Source: Longitalea arenae
GTDB taxonomy: Bacteria > Bacteroidota > Bacteroidia > Chitinophagales > Chitinophagaceae
Reading direction: 5' to 3'
Assembly: GCF_016924755.1 (NCBI RefSeq)
Contig: NZ_JAFFJX010000004.1
Coordinates: 372,001 to 436,000 of the forward strand
Length of the DNA stretch: 64,000 nucleotides
The position numbers were made by a program, and so were the translations under genes. The notes beneath the pieces are model-generated. The model saw nothing but the letters and a program-made list of their open reading frames with translations. It was not told where the DNA came from and did not search any database. Positions 10,571-19,621 of the stretch are shown here, one piece after another; within the stretch, counting starts at the first letter, position 1; each line of letters starts with the position of its first letter.

Positions 10571-12199
10571 ATGAATATAGAATTTAACAGGAACGAAGAT
10601 GTAATGAAACGATCGCTCAGCGAAATGCAGCAGCGTTTTGCGCAGGTAGCCCTGGGCGGTGGTAAAAAAGCGATCGCCAAACAAAAAGAGAAAAATAAAT
10701 TAACAGCCAGGGAACGCATTAAGTACCTGCTCGACGCTGACACGCCATTTGTAGAAATTGGCGCATTTGCCGGCTGGGAAATGTATGAAGAACAGGGAGG
10801 TTGTCCGGCCGCAGGCACTGTAGCCGGTGTAGGGTATGTAAGCGGCCGGCAATGTGTTATCCTGGCCAATGATCAAACGGTAAAAGCGGGCGCCTGGTTT
10901 CCCATCACCGGTAAAAAGAACCTGCGCCTGCAGGAGATCGCCATGGAAAACCATTTGCCAGTCATTTACCTGGTAGATAGTGCCGGCGTGTTCTTGCCCA
11001 TGCAGGATGAGATCTTCCCCGACAAAGAACATTTTGGCAGAATATTCCGGAACAATGCACGGATGAGCGCCATGGGCATTACGCAAATTGCAGCGGTCAT
11101 GGGCGCCTGCGTGGCAGGTGGTGCCTACCTGCCCATCATGAGCGATGAAACCCTGATGGTGGAAGGAAACGGTTCCATATTTCTCGCCGGCCCCTACCTC
11201 GTAAAAGCCGCTATTGGCGAGAACATCGACGCCGAAGCTTTGGGCGGCGCCGTCACCCACAATGCCATCAGCGGTATTGCAGATTATAAATTCGCAACTG
11301 AAGAAGAATGCCTCGACCAGGTTAAAAAGATCATGTCGAAACTGGGACAAAGACCCAAAGCCGGCTTCGATCGCAGCAAACCAAAAGCGCCAAAGAAAAA
11401 TGCAGCTGATATCTACGGTATTATTCCGGCCGATGCTACCCGTCCCTACGATATGCTGCAGATCATTGAACACCTCACCGATGACTCGGTTTTTGAGCAG
11501 TTCAAACAGGATTATGGTAAAACGATCCTTTGCGGTTATGCGCGCATCGATGGATGGGCAGTGGGTATTGTAGCCAATCAACGCACCATGGTCAAAAGCG
11601 CCAAAGGTGAAATGCAGATGGGAGGTGTTATTTACAACGACAGTGCTGATAAAGCAGCCCGCTTTATCATGAACTGTAACCAGAAAAAAATACCGCTGCT
11701 CTTCCTGCAGGATGTAACCGGTTTTATGGTAGGCTCGCGCAGCGAGCACGCAGGCATTATCAAAGACGGCGCAAAAATGGTGAATGCTGTAGCCAATTCG
11801 GTAGTGCCGAAGATCACGGTCATTATCGGCAATTCCTATGGGGCCGGCAATTATGCCATGTGTGGCAAAGCATATGACCCGCGTTTCATTTATGCCTGGC
11901 CCAGCGCCAGGATCGCCGTAATGGGTGGCGAGCAGGCTGCAAAAACCCTGTTACAGATACAGGTAAGCGCCATGAAAGCCAAAGGCAGTAATGTACCGCC
12001 CGAAGAAGAACAAAAATTATTGAACGACATAAAGGGCCGGTACGAAAAACAAACTACCCCCTATTATGCCGCCGCCCGCCTGTGGGTAGATGCCATAATA
12101 GATCCGGCACAAACAAGGCAGATCATTTCAGAAAGCCTGGCCGCCGCCAATCACAATCCGGATCTCCCAGCTTTTAATCCGGGTGTCATTCAGGTATAG
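10571..12199 (+). CDS. Acyl-CoA carboxylase carboxyltransferase (beta) subunit, methylcrotonyl-CoA-like
   Basis: A 542-residue biotin-dependent carboxyltransferase. It would transfer CO2 from carboxybiotin to an acyl-CoA in leucine or odd-chain/branched-chain breakdown. The N-terminal crotonase-like half contains the acyl-CoA site around MGACVAGGAYLPIMSDE (about 176-192) and IFLAGPYLVKAAIGE (about 203-217). This pattern is closer to MCC beta than to PCC beta. The C-terminal half has the biotin-site glycines in NSYGAGNYAMCGKAYDP (about 419-435). No biotin carboxylase or biotin carrier subunit is adjacent, so its partner is encoded elsewhere. Substrate assignment is tentative. Confidence 0.9.
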   Translation: MNIEFNRNEDVMKRSLSEMQQRFAQVALGGGKKAIAKQKEKNKLTARERIKYLLDADTPFVEIGAFAGWEMYEEQGGCPAAGTVAGVGYVSGRQCVILANDQTVKAGAWFPITGKKNLRLQEIAMENHLPVIYLVDSAGVFLPMQDEIFPDKEHFGRIFRNNARMSAMGITQIAAVMGACVAGGAYLPIMSDETLMVEGNGSIFLAGPYLVKAAIGENIDAEALGGAVTHNAISGIADYKFATEEECLDQVKKIMSKLGQRPKAGFDRSKPKAPKKNAADIYGIIPADATRPYDMLQIIEHLTDDSVFEQFKQDYGKTILCGYARIDGWAVGIVANQRTMVKSAKGEMQMGGVIYNDSADKAARFIMNCNQKKIPLLFLQDVTGFMVGSRSEHAGIIKDGAKMVNAVANSVVPKITVIIGNSYGAGNYAMCGKAYDPRFIYAWPSARIAVMGGEQAAKTLLQIQVSAMKAKGSNVPPEEEQKLLNDIKGRYEKQTTPYYAAARLWVDAIIDPAQTRQIISESLAAANHNPDLPAFNPGVIQV

Positions 12200-12235
12200 T
12201 ATCTTGCCGGTTCAAATCACTAATCTGTATTCAAT

Positions 12236-12709
12236 TTGGCAACTACTGCAAATAAAGAACTGGTAATTTATACTGATGGTGCATCCCGTGGAAATCCAGG
12301 TCCTGGCGGTTATGGCGCGATCTTGCAATGGGGCAGCAGCCGCAAAGAGCTTTCTGCGGGTTACCGCCGCACTACCAATAACCGGATGGAATTGATGGCG
12401 GTGATCGCCGCACTGGAAGCCCTGAATCGGGAAGGATTGACGATCACCATTTATTCCGACAGTCAGTATGTGGTTAAAGCCGTCATGGAAGGGTGGCTGA
12501 AAAATTGGATCGCTACGGATTTCAAAGGGGGCAAAAAGAATAAAGACCTGTGGACCCGCTTTTATAAACTGATGCAAAAACACCAGATCCGCTTTGTATG
12601 GGTGAAGGGCCATGCCGATAATCCATTTAACAATCGCTGCGATCAATTAGCCACTGCTGCAGCCGATGGCGTCAACCTGTTGGAGGATGTTGGGTTTGAA
12701 AACGGATAA
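12236..12709 (+). CDS. rnhA: Ribonuclease HI
   Basis: A 157-residue cytoplasmic endonuclease that cuts the RNA strand of RNA-DNA hybrids, acting on primers and R-loops. All four acidic catalytic positions are visible: YTDGASRGNPGPGG (Asp near 12), NNRMELMAV (Glu near 50), YSDSQYVV (Asp near 72) and NNRCDQLA (Asp near 134). The complete basic handle region is present. The start appears to be TTG at 12236, as no ATG fits the conserved N-terminus. The helicase gene follows after 12 bp, suggesting co-transcription. Confidence 0.96.
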   Translation: MATTANKELVIYTDGASRGNPGPGGYGAILQWGSSRKELSAGYRRTTNNRMELMAVIAALEALNREGLTITIYSDSQYVVKAVMEGWLKNWIATDFKGGKKNKDLWTRFYKLMQKHQIRFVWVKGHADNPFNNRCDQLATAAADGVNLLEDVGFENG

Positions 12710-12721
12710 GGAGGAGTTCCT
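12710..12721 (+). promoter_or_regulatory. Canonical Shine-Dalgarno sequence before the SNF2 helicase
   Basis: The 12-bp gap between rnhA and the helicase holds AGGAGG (spanning the rnhA stop region and 12711-12716), five to six bases before the ATG. Most genes in this window have no such sequence, as is normal in Bacteroidota. This site is therefore unusual, and it supports the chosen ATG. Confidence 0.5.
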
Positions 12722-15622
12722 ATGGCTACATCTGCATTCATGAGCGATTTTCAGCAATTATTGCCGAAAGAAGAAGTTTTCCTGCCGGTGCATCTGGCCG
12801 ACAGGAACAACACCCAACTGTTTATTGTACTGAAACTTTATAAGTACCATAAACAATTGAACATCGAGTTATACCAGGCAGAAACTACCCAGGCCGGAAA
12901 AGTAAAAAATCCCCTGACCCTCGTTGATCCCTTAGAGTTGATGTTGAAAACGGAAAATATCGATGAGGTTAGATTCTTTTCGGCCATTACCCGCTTTCAG
13001 CATAATCCAACTGCCAGCAAGTCTGCCACCGATGTTGACGCGTTAAAAACCATCATTAAAAACCCATTACAGCTTCCCTTCTACTACCACAACCCGGAGT
13101 TCTCAGAAAAAATTGTCGCCGGTTCTATTGAGCCGGTCACGATGGGCAGCCTGGTACAGGAACTGTCGTTATGGGTTCAGCGCAAGGAAGCATTTTATGA
13201 AATAACATTGCAGGCAGCCATCGATGGTAAACCGCATGAATGGACCGACCTGCAAATCAAGTACGATTATTTTTTTCAAAAGAATGATACGCTGTATGCC
13301 CTCGGCAATTTTCATTTTCTGAACGTAGTCCGGTTCTTTAAACAAACCAATGGCCTTATCCGCATTCATGAATCCAAATTCAACAGCTTTCAGCAAACGA
13401 TCTTAAAGCCGCTTGCTGATCACCTCCACATCTTCTATTCCAATGCAGCTTCCCCGATAACAGAACAAACCCTGCCATCCGGCAAAGAACCGCCCCTTGA
13501 AAAACTTATTTACCTGAGCGAGCTGGGAAACTATGTGATAATAGACCCGGTGATAAAATATGGACATGTAGAGATCCCTGTTCGCACAAAAAGACAGTTG
13601 TACTATACCGATGCCGAAGGCAAAGTGCAGATCATGTACCGCGATGAAGCAGCCGAAACGCGGCTCATAGCCTTGCTGATAAAACAACATCCCGATTTCC
13701 TGGAACAGCTCGATAATGACCTCCGTTACTTCTATCTGCATAAAGATCGATTTTTACGGGAAGAATGGTTCTTCCAGGCATTTGAGGCATGGGAAAATGA
13801 AGGCATTTCAATCTATGGATTCAACAAATTAAAAGGGAATAAACTCAACAGCCACCGCGCGAAAATCTCCATTCATGTAACCAGTGGGCTCAACTGGTTC
13901 AATACCGAAATAAAAGCTGGTTTTGGCAAACAGCAAGCTAGCCTGAGCCAACTACAGCATGCGGTGCGCAATAAGAGCAAATTTGTACAACTGGGCGATG
14001 GCACCCTGGGTATTCTGCCTGAGGCATGGATCGAAAAACTGGCGGCTTATTTTTCTGCCGGCGATATTATCGACAATACGCTCATTACACCTAAAATAAA
14101 TTTTTCCGCCGTAAAGCAATTGTATGAAGAACATATGCTGGAGGCCGGTGTGCAGGAAGAACTGGATCTGTACTCCGCAAAAATGGCCAATATCTCCACG
14201 GTAAAAGAAGTGGCGATACCGGAAGCATTCCATGGTACCTTACGCCAATACCAGCATCAGGGTTTGAACTGGCTGAATTTTATCGACGATCTTAATTTCG
14301 GCGGAATACTGGCCGATGATATGGGTTTGGGAAAATCGGTGCAGATCATTGCCTTTATTCTCTTACAAAGAAGTAAAGTAAAGCAGAACACCAATTTGCT
14401 GGTTGTGCCCACATCCCTGCTTTTCAACTGGCGGGAAGAGGTCAGCAAATTTGCCCCCTCGATAAAAATACTAACCCTATACAACGCCGACAGACAAAAA
14501 AACACAAATGGGTTCAACGAGTATGAGATCATTCTAACCACCTATGGTACGCTGATCTCCGATATCAGCTTTCTAAAAAATTTTACGTTCAATTATGTGT
14601 TCCTCGACGAATCACAGAATATAAAGAACATCGAATCGCAACGGTACCAGGCCGCTCGCCTGCTGAAGTCGAGAAATAAAATTGCCATCACCGGCACTCC
14701 CATTGAAAACAACACCTTTGATCTGTATGCGCAGCTGTCCTTCGCATGCCCCGGCCTATTGGGCAGTAAACAAAACTTTAAAAGTATTTATTCTACCCCC
14801 ATCGATACCTTCAAAGAAAAAAGGCGTGCAGTGGAATTACAACATAAAGTAGCCCCCTTTATATTAAGAAGAACAAAAAAAGAAGTAGCCACAGAATTAC
14901 CGGAAAAAACGGAGATGATCATCTATTGTCCCATGGGCGAAGAACAAAGGGCCGTATATGATGCCTGCGAAAAAGAATTGCGCGATTACCTGTCGGGGCT
15001 TGCCAATGAAGATCTGCCCAAAAACGCCATGCATGTATTGCGTGGACTTACCCGTTTGCGCCAGATCTGTAATTCCCCCCGTTTACTGCAGGATGAAAAG
15101 TTACAGGGCGATGGTTCTGCCAAAATTGAGATCTTGCTTGAGCAAATTGAAAGCAAAAGCAGGCAGCATAAGATCCTTATCTTTTCGCAGTTTGTCAGCA
15201 TGCTTGCCCTTATCCAAAAAGAACTGGAAGCCAGGCAGATCCCTTTCGAATACCTCGCAGGCCATACCCGGGACAGGGCATCAGCCGTGCGCAATTTTCA
15301 ACAGGAGGCCTCCATCCGGGTTTTTCTCATCAGTTTAAAAGCGGGTGGAACCGGCTTAAACCTAACGGAAGCTGATTATGTGTATATCGTTGATCCCTGG
15401 TGGAACCCCGCTGTAGAAAACCAGGCGATTGACCGCAGCTACCGGATCGGGCAACAAAAACATGTAATGGCAGTCCGGTTAATTACGCCGGATACCGTTG
15501 AAGAAAAAATAATCAGGCTGCAGAACACCAAGAAAGAGTTATCCGATAAACTCATTAAAACAGAAAATTCCTTACTGAGCGTTATTTCAAGATCAGAACT
15601 GCTTTCCCTGCTTGGCGAATAG
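12722..15622 (+). CDS. SNF2/SWI2-family ATP-dependent helicase
   Basis: A 966-residue superfamily 2 translocase, likely remodelling nucleoprotein complexes or helping transcription and repair. The first ~500 residues are not helicase. The motor starts with RQYQHQGLNWL (about 506-516). Walker A is ADDMGLGKSVQ (about 529-539). The Walker B box is DESQ instead of DEAH (about 628-631). Motif III is ITGTP. The C-terminal lobe carries the LISLKAGGTGLNLTEAD motif and the arginine-finger motif QAIDRSYRIGQ (about 901-911), the SNF2 hallmark. Closest named relatives are HepA/RapA-like bacterial SNF2 proteins, but the specific role is unknown. Confidence 0.93.
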   Translation: MATSAFMSDFQQLLPKEEVFLPVHLADRNNTQLFIVLKLYKYHKQLNIELYQAETTQAGKVKNPLTLVDPLELMLKTENIDEVRFFSAITRFQHNPTASKSATDVDALKTIIKNPLQLPFYYHNPEFSEKIVAGSIEPVTMGSLVQELSLWVQRKEAFYEITLQAAIDGKPHEWTDLQIKYDYFFQKNDTLYALGNFHFLNVVRFFKQTNGLIRIHESKFNSFQQTILKPLADHLHIFYSNAASPITEQTLPSGKEPPLEKLIYLSELGNYVIIDPVIKYGHVEIPVRTKRQLYYTDAEGKVQIMYRDEAAETRLIALLIKQHPDFLEQLDNDLRYFYLHKDRFLREEWFFQAFEAWENEGISIYGFNKLKGNKLNSHRAKISIHVTSGLNWFNTEIKAGFGKQQASLSQLQHAVRNKSKFVQLGDGTLGILPEAWIEKLAAYFSAGDIIDNTLITPKINFSAVKQLYEEHMLEAGVQEELDLYSAKMANISTVKEVAIPEAFHGTLRQYQHQGLNWLNFIDDLNFGGILADDMGLGKSVQIIAFILLQRSKVKQNTNLLVVPTSLLFNWREEVSKFAPSIKILTLYNADRQKNTNGFNEYEIILTTYGTLISDISFLKNFTFNYVFLDESQNIKNIESQRYQAARLLKSRNKIAITGTPIENNTFDLYAQLSFACPGLLGSKQNFKSIYSTPIDTFKEKRRAVELQHKVAPFILRRTKKEVATELPEKTEMIIYCPMGEEQRAVYDACEKELRDYLSGLANEDLPKNAMHVLRGLTRLRQICNSPRLLQDEKLQGDGSAKIEILLEQIESKSRQHKILIFSQFVSMLALIQKELEARQIPFEYLAGHTRDRASAVRNFQQEASIRVFLISLKAGGTGLNLTEADYVYIVDPWWNPAVENQAIDRSYRIGQQKHVMAVRLITPDTVEEKIIRLQNTKKELSDKLIKTENSLLSVISRSELLSLLGE

Positions 15623-15664
15623 TTCGAACAGGCACATGAAGCAGCTGGCCGGAAAGCCGGCAAC

Positions 15665-15693
15665 AAAAAAGCCACCCCTAAACCGGGATGGCT
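15665..15693 (-). terminator. Rho-independent terminator of manA
   Basis: Read on the minus strand, the stem GCCATCCC/GGGGTGGC (15671-15692, one mismatch, short loop) is followed by a run of six T (15665-15670 on the plus strand is AAAAAA). It lies about 25 bp after the manA stop. The plus-strand helicase also ends here, so the hairpin may serve both directions. A near-identical hairpin follows ribBA at 42766-42794. Confidence 0.8.
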
Positions 15694-15717
15694 TACAGTA
15701 TATTTGTCGGTCTTTTC

Positions 15718-16938
15718 TTACAATGGAACCGTTGCTCTGAACACCACCGCGTTAGATGATGCCTGCCATTCAAATTCAGCACCGGCAATAGCCAGTAACG
15801 TTTCTCCTTTGCCCAGGGAAAGCTCCCTCTGACCATCAGAAACCTTCGCTGCTCCTTCGTATACGAAGAAGATCTCTGTAGTAGCAGCCGTCAGGGTAAT
15901 GGGAACACCGGCCTTCAGTGTAAGTTTGCGCAATTCAAAATCTGCGGCAGGTGTGGGAAAGACCGTTTCACCGATCACAGGCCCAGCGGTACCTTTTAAA
16001 ATATCCGGGATCACGGCCTCAAAGCGGGTATGGTGCATGAGCTCAGGAACATCGATATATTTATTGGTCAGCCCACCCCGCAATACATTGTCGGAATTGG
16101 CCATCAGCTCCATGTTCTGCCCTTCGAGGTAAGCATGCGGAATGCCTGCATCCTGGAAGATAGCTTCACCGGGCTTCAGGTTCACCAGGTTGAACAGGTA
16201 AATGGAAAATATCCCGCGGTCCAGTTTATTAGGCTCACAAAAAGTTTTTGCTGCCCTGGCCGCCCAGAAATCTTCCTGGGTTCTGTTCAAGAATCCTTTT
16301 TCATACAGGGGAACGATGCGATCGAGCAGTGGTTGCAAATGTTCATCCACCTCGTGCTGATCCATGGTCATTACCCGCTCATACAAGGCATGATAATTCT
16401 TTCCCTCAAAAACCGGCACCAGGAACTGCAGTTCGGGAGTTTGCATCAGGATGGTCACGAGGGCCTGCGGCGATTTAAAACCGTGCAGCAGCCAGAAATC
16501 GCTTAATGCCAGCATCAGCTCCGGCTTATGATTATCGTCCTTATAATTGCGATTAGGTGCGTTCAGCGGGGTGCCTTTCATATTCTCGGCAGCAAAAGCC
16601 GATTCTGCGGCTTTTTTAGCAGGATGTACCTGGATCGACAACATATCTTTTACATCGAGCACTTTAAACAGGTAAGGCAGGCGGCCGAACCGTTGATATA
16701 CGGGCAGGCCTAATGTAGCGGCTGCATCCTGTTTAATGAATGCGTTCAGCGCTTGGCGGCTGCCGTCAGGAAGTACCACTTCAGCGGGCACATTATCATG
16801 CGCTCCCATCCAGTATTCAGCAAAAGGTTTTTTATCAGCATTAGGCAGGTGCAATAAGGCAGGAATAAAGTCCATTCCACCCCAGGTGTAGTGTTGAACC
16901 TTGCCTTCGAGTTTAAATATTTTAGTGTTGTACGCCAT
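15718..16938 (-). CDS. manA: Mannose-6-phosphate isomerase, class I
   Basis: A 406-residue zinc enzyme interconverting mannose-6-phosphate and fructose-6-phosphate, supplying GDP-mannose for polysaccharides. Zinc ligands are visible in SIQVHPAKKAAE (about 102-113), in the signature YKDDNHKPELMLAL (about 131-144), and in GIPHAYLEGQNMELMANSDN (about 265-284), with the substrate arginine just after. A C-terminal beta domain completes the type I fold. The ATG start lies 36 bp from the divergent yraN gene. Confidence 0.95.
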   Translation of the reverse strand: MAYNTKIFKLEGKVQHYTWGGMDFIPALLHLPNADKKPFAEYWMGAHDNVPAEVVLPDGSRQALNAFIKQDAAATLGLPVYQRFGRLPYLFKVLDVKDMLSIQVHPAKKAAESAFAAENMKGTPLNAPNRNYKDDNHKPELMLALSDFWLLHGFKSPQALVTILMQTPELQFLVPVFEGKNYHALYERVMTMDQHEVDEHLQPLLDRIVPLYEKGFLNRTQEDFWAARAAKTFCEPNKLDRGIFSIYLFNLVNLKPGEAIFQDAGIPHAYLEGQNMELMANSDNVLRGGLTNKYIDVPELMHHTRFEAVIPDILKGTAGPVIGETVFPTPAADFELRKLTLKAGVPITLTAATTEIFFVYEGAAKVSDGQRELSLGKGETLLAIAGAEFEWQASSNAVVFRATVPL

Positions 16939-16973
16939 AGAACTTCAGTAATTTGCAATGTTACAAAAATGCA

Positions 16974-17333
16974 ATGAGCTATCAGCATCATGATACCGGT
17001 AAAAAAGGGGAAGACATGGCTGTGAATTATTTGCAACAGCTGAACTTTACCATCTTACACCGCAACTGGCGGCATGCCCGGTATGAAATAGATGTCATTG
17101 CAGCCAGGGATAACGTACTTCATATTATTGAAGTAAAAACCAGGACCAATCTCCTGTTTGGCCATCCCGAGGAAAGCATTTCAAAGAAGAAAATAAATCA
17201 TATGCTCAAAAGCGCCCGGGCATATATGTACCTGTATCCACAATGGCAGCAGGTGCAGTATAATATTCTCTCCATCACCCTGCTGCCCAACCAGCCACCT
17301 GATTATTTCTTTATAGAAGATGTTTATTTGTGA
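16974..17333 (+). CDS. YraN/UPF0102 family endonuclease-like protein
   Basis: 119 residues with a Holliday-junction-resolvase-like fold. The opening GKKGEDMAVNYL helix, the YEIDVIA strand (catalytic Asp) and IIEVKTR (E-x-K) are the family core. An SISKKKINHMLKSA helix follows. The DNA substrate is not established. I started at the ATG at 16974. An in-frame TTG at 16953 would add seven residues outside the family pattern. The 3' end overlaps the convergent Cys-cluster gene by 10 bp. Confidence 0.9.
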   Translation: MSYQHHDTGKKGEDMAVNYLQQLNFTILHRNWRHARYEIDVIAARDNVLHIIEVKTRTNLLFGHPEESISKKKINHMLKSARAYMYLYPQWQQVQYNILSITLLPNQPPDYFFIEDVYL

Positions 17334-17881
17334 TCGGCTTTTTTACCGGTCTCCTTTAATTTGATGCCTACTACTTCCGCCTTGCCAGCGCTGGACCGTT
17401 CCATCATCCTTTCTACCAGCCTGAATGTAGCCGGACAATACTCGATGTTCTGTTTGAACACATGCATGTAATCGATCATGCGGCGCCGGGTATGGTGCGG
17501 AAAACCGGAACAGTCTTTAGGCCGCACTTCATAAATGGAGCATTTATTATCCTTGAGGTTTAAGAACTGGCAGGGTTGACGGGTATTCACCCAATCACCG
17601 GCGCGGTCTTTCTTCAGCCATTTCTTGCGAAAGGCCTCTTCCGTCATGTTCAGATGGGCCGAGATCCGTTTGATATCGGTATTGGTGAACGTGGGCGTCA
17701 TGGTCTTGCAGCAGTTGGCACATGAAAGGCAATCGGTTTCTGCCCAAACCAGCTTATCGGTTTGTACCGCCAGGGCATCGAGGCCGCGGGGCGGCTCCTT
17801 CTCCAGTTTGGTGAGGAACCTCTTGAACGCAGATCGATTCAGCATCATTTTCTTTTTCATCATGCGAAGACTCAATAGCAT
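17324..17881 (-). CDS. YkgJ-type cysteine cluster protein (putative metal-chelating domain)
   Basis: 185 residues with the zinc/iron-chelating CxxCxxCC domain. CLSCANCC sits at about 51-58, PCQFL near 104, CSIYEVRPKDCSGFPHH at about 113-129, and a final Cys in IEYCPATF. Eight or more conserved cysteines suggest an Fe-S or zinc site. The family lacks a proven function. The N-terminus is Met/Lys-rich with several possible starts. I kept the first ATG (17881), though the domain would be intact from later methionines. It diverges from xerD. Confidence 0.87.
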   Translation of the reverse strand: MLLSLRMMKKKMMLNRSAFKRFLTKLEKEPPRGLDALAVQTDKLVWAETDCLSCANCCKTMTPTFTNTDIKRISAHLNMTEEAFRKKWLKKDRAGDWVNTRQPCQFLNLKDNKCSIYEVRPKDCSGFPHHTRRRMIDYMHVFKQNIEYCPATFRLVERMMERSSAGKAEVVGIKLKETGKKADHK

Positions 17882-18002
17882 GTGGACAGTGTTTTAAGTG
17901 GGCAATATTATGGAAGCCTTATTTTTGAGCAACGAATATAGGAAATTTTGTTACCGGCTAACAGCTTTGTTGCGGGAACAGGGTTTTGTTTACACTGACA
18001 CT

Positions 18003-18905
18003 ATGTGGGACCCTTACAAAAAAGGATTTAAGGCTTTCTTGCAACTGGAGAGATCGCTATCCGACAATTCGGTAGAAGCCTACCTGCGCGATATCGATAA
18101 GCTGACCCAGTTCCTGCAGGAGAAGAACAATGCGTTAAGTCCGGCCAATGTAACCCTGCCAGACCTGCAGCAATTTATCCGCTGGATAGGAGAACTGGGC
18201 ATGACGCCCACTTCCCAGGCCCGCATTATTTCCGGCATCCGTGCTTTTTATAAATATTGCCTTATTGAGGATATAGTTACCAAGGACCCCACCACCCTGC
18301 TGGAAGCACCTAAACTAAAACGGGCGCTGCCCGATGTGCTCAGTTTCGATGAAATTGAAGCCATCATTTCGCAAATAGACCTGAGCAAACCAGAAGGCGG
18401 CCGTAATAAAGCCATTTTGGAAACCATGTATAGCTGCGGACTGCGGGTAAGCGAGGTAGTGAACCTGAAATTATCGGCCCTGTATCTCGATGTAGGTTTT
18501 ATCCGGGTAACCGGCAAAGGCGATAAAGAAAGGCTGGTACCTATCGGTGATGCAGCAGCAAAGTACATTACCATTTATAAAAGGGATATCCGGGTGCACG
18601 TGCCCGTGAAAAAGGGCCATGAAGACATTTTGTTCCTGAACCGCCGGGGCGCAAAACTTACCCGGGTGATGATCTTTTTAATGTTAAAGGAACTGGTGAA
18701 AAAAGCCGGTATTACTAAAAATATATCACCCCATACCTTCCGCCATTCTTTTGCCACCCACCTGGTAGAAGGCGGCGCCGACCTGCGGGCCGTGCAGGAA
18801 ATGCTGGGTCATGAAAGCATCACTACCACGGAGATCTATACGCATCTCGATCGTGAATTCCTCCGTGATACTTTGCAACAGTTCCATCCGGCGTTTAAGG
18901 GCTAA
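18003..18905 (+). CDS. xerD: Site-specific tyrosine recombinase XerD
   Basis: A 300-residue recombinase that resolves chromosome dimers at dif with XerC. It has an N-terminal SAM-like core-binding domain (about 1-90). The catalytic domain carries the Arg in GLRVSEVVNL, the Lys in GKGDKERLVPIG, HTFRHSFATH with His-x-x-Arg (about 240-249), and the second His in LGHESITTTEIYTHLD, whose Tyr is the nucleophile. The frame is open 35 codons upstream to a GTG at 17898. The ATG at 18003 gives the standard length and the expected WDPYKKGF start, so I use it. Confidence 0.95.
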   Translation: MWDPYKKGFKAFLQLERSLSDNSVEAYLRDIDKLTQFLQEKNNALSPANVTLPDLQQFIRWIGELGMTPTSQARIISGIRAFYKYCLIEDIVTKDPTTLLEAPKLKRALPDVLSFDEIEAIISQIDLSKPEGGRNKAILETMYSCGLRVSEVVNLKLSALYLDVGFIRVTGKGDKERLVPIGDAAAKYITIYKRDIRVHVPVKKGHEDILFLNRRGAKLTRVMIFLMLKELVKKAGITKNISPHTFRHSFATHLVEGGADLRAVQEMLGHESITTTEIYTHLDREFLRDTLQQFHPAFKG

Positions 18906-18909
18906 AGGA

Positions 18910-18931
18910 ATACCGGCCCTGGGGCCGGTAT
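18910..18931 (+). terminator. Possible hairpin after xerD
   Basis: ATACCGGCC and GGCCGGTAT form a 9-bp perfect stem with a tiny loop five bases after the xerD stop. There is no T run downstream, so intrinsic termination is uncertain. Confidence 0.4.
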
Positions 18932-19003
18932 GGGAACCATGAAATGGAAAATAATACAACCTAAGCATCCTGCATGAACGCATAAAGCGATTTTTTATGC
19001 CGC

Positions 19004-19369
19004 TTACTTCAACAGCACTTTCTGCTGGAAGATCTTTTTTGAGCCAGCGGCCGAAATGCGTACAAAGTAGATACCGGCACTCCAGTCAGGCCGGGTATAC
19101 AGTGTTATCTGCTGTTCTTTCGTTTGTATGAACAGGGGTTGTATAAGCATTACCTGCCCCGCAGTATTGATTAATTCCAATTTGTAATCACCCGGTTGTG
19201 GCAAAGCTAGTTTTACCTGGATGCTATTGCCGCGTACTACAGGGTTTGGATAAATGGTGAAGTCCTTTTTCAGGATGGTGGGTGTTGAGTTACTGCTGAT
19301 CCATCTTGTTACCCGAATACCGCTGAAAGCTCCCATAACGTATATACGGGAGAGATCTCCACTGCTCAC
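19004..19369 (-). pseudogene. Orphan type IX secretion C-terminal sorting domain (remnant of a larger secreted protein)
   Basis: The 121-codon frame is essentially one T9SS type A sorting domain: FTIYPNPVVRGNSIQV (about 37-52), then YKLELINTAGQVM, WSAGIYFVRISA and KKIFQQKVLLK at the end. Such domains sit at the C-terminus of large exported proteins, but here there is no passenger. Two codons upstream of the GTG is an in-frame TAG. Beyond it the same frame stays open for about 50 more codons of plausible protein (for instance FSGSYIFKQTQ and YASIYTIE). This suggests a longer gene broken by a nonsense mutation and a lost 5' part. A genuine short secreted peptide is less likely, because no signal peptide is present. 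Confidence 0.6.
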
Positions 19370-19621
19370 AATTACCTATTCAATTGTATAGATGCTGGCA
19401 TAGGGTTGTGTTTGTTTGAAGATGTAGCTACCCGAAAAATTACATAAGCAGCCGGTAAAAAAATGCAACCGGTCAAAACCGTCATTTATGCAGAAAGCCG
19501 CTATTGCAACCTATCCGCCGGGAATCCGTCTTATTAGGTAAATACGATATACCAGGGGTACAACCGTGTTGTAGTAAATACATCCGCTCGTTTTTAGATC
19601 TTTTGTTAATTTTAGCCGCCG

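Noticed and set aside
10700-11749. 349-codon open frame on the minus strand across the carboxylase gene
   Set aside because: It is antisense to a strongly conserved gene and has Cys/His-rich, non-protein-like composition, so it is a shadow frame.
12201-12225. tRNA T-arm-like GGTTCAAATC
   Set aside because: The flanking bases do not pair into a T stem, and no acceptor or anticodon stem surrounds it.
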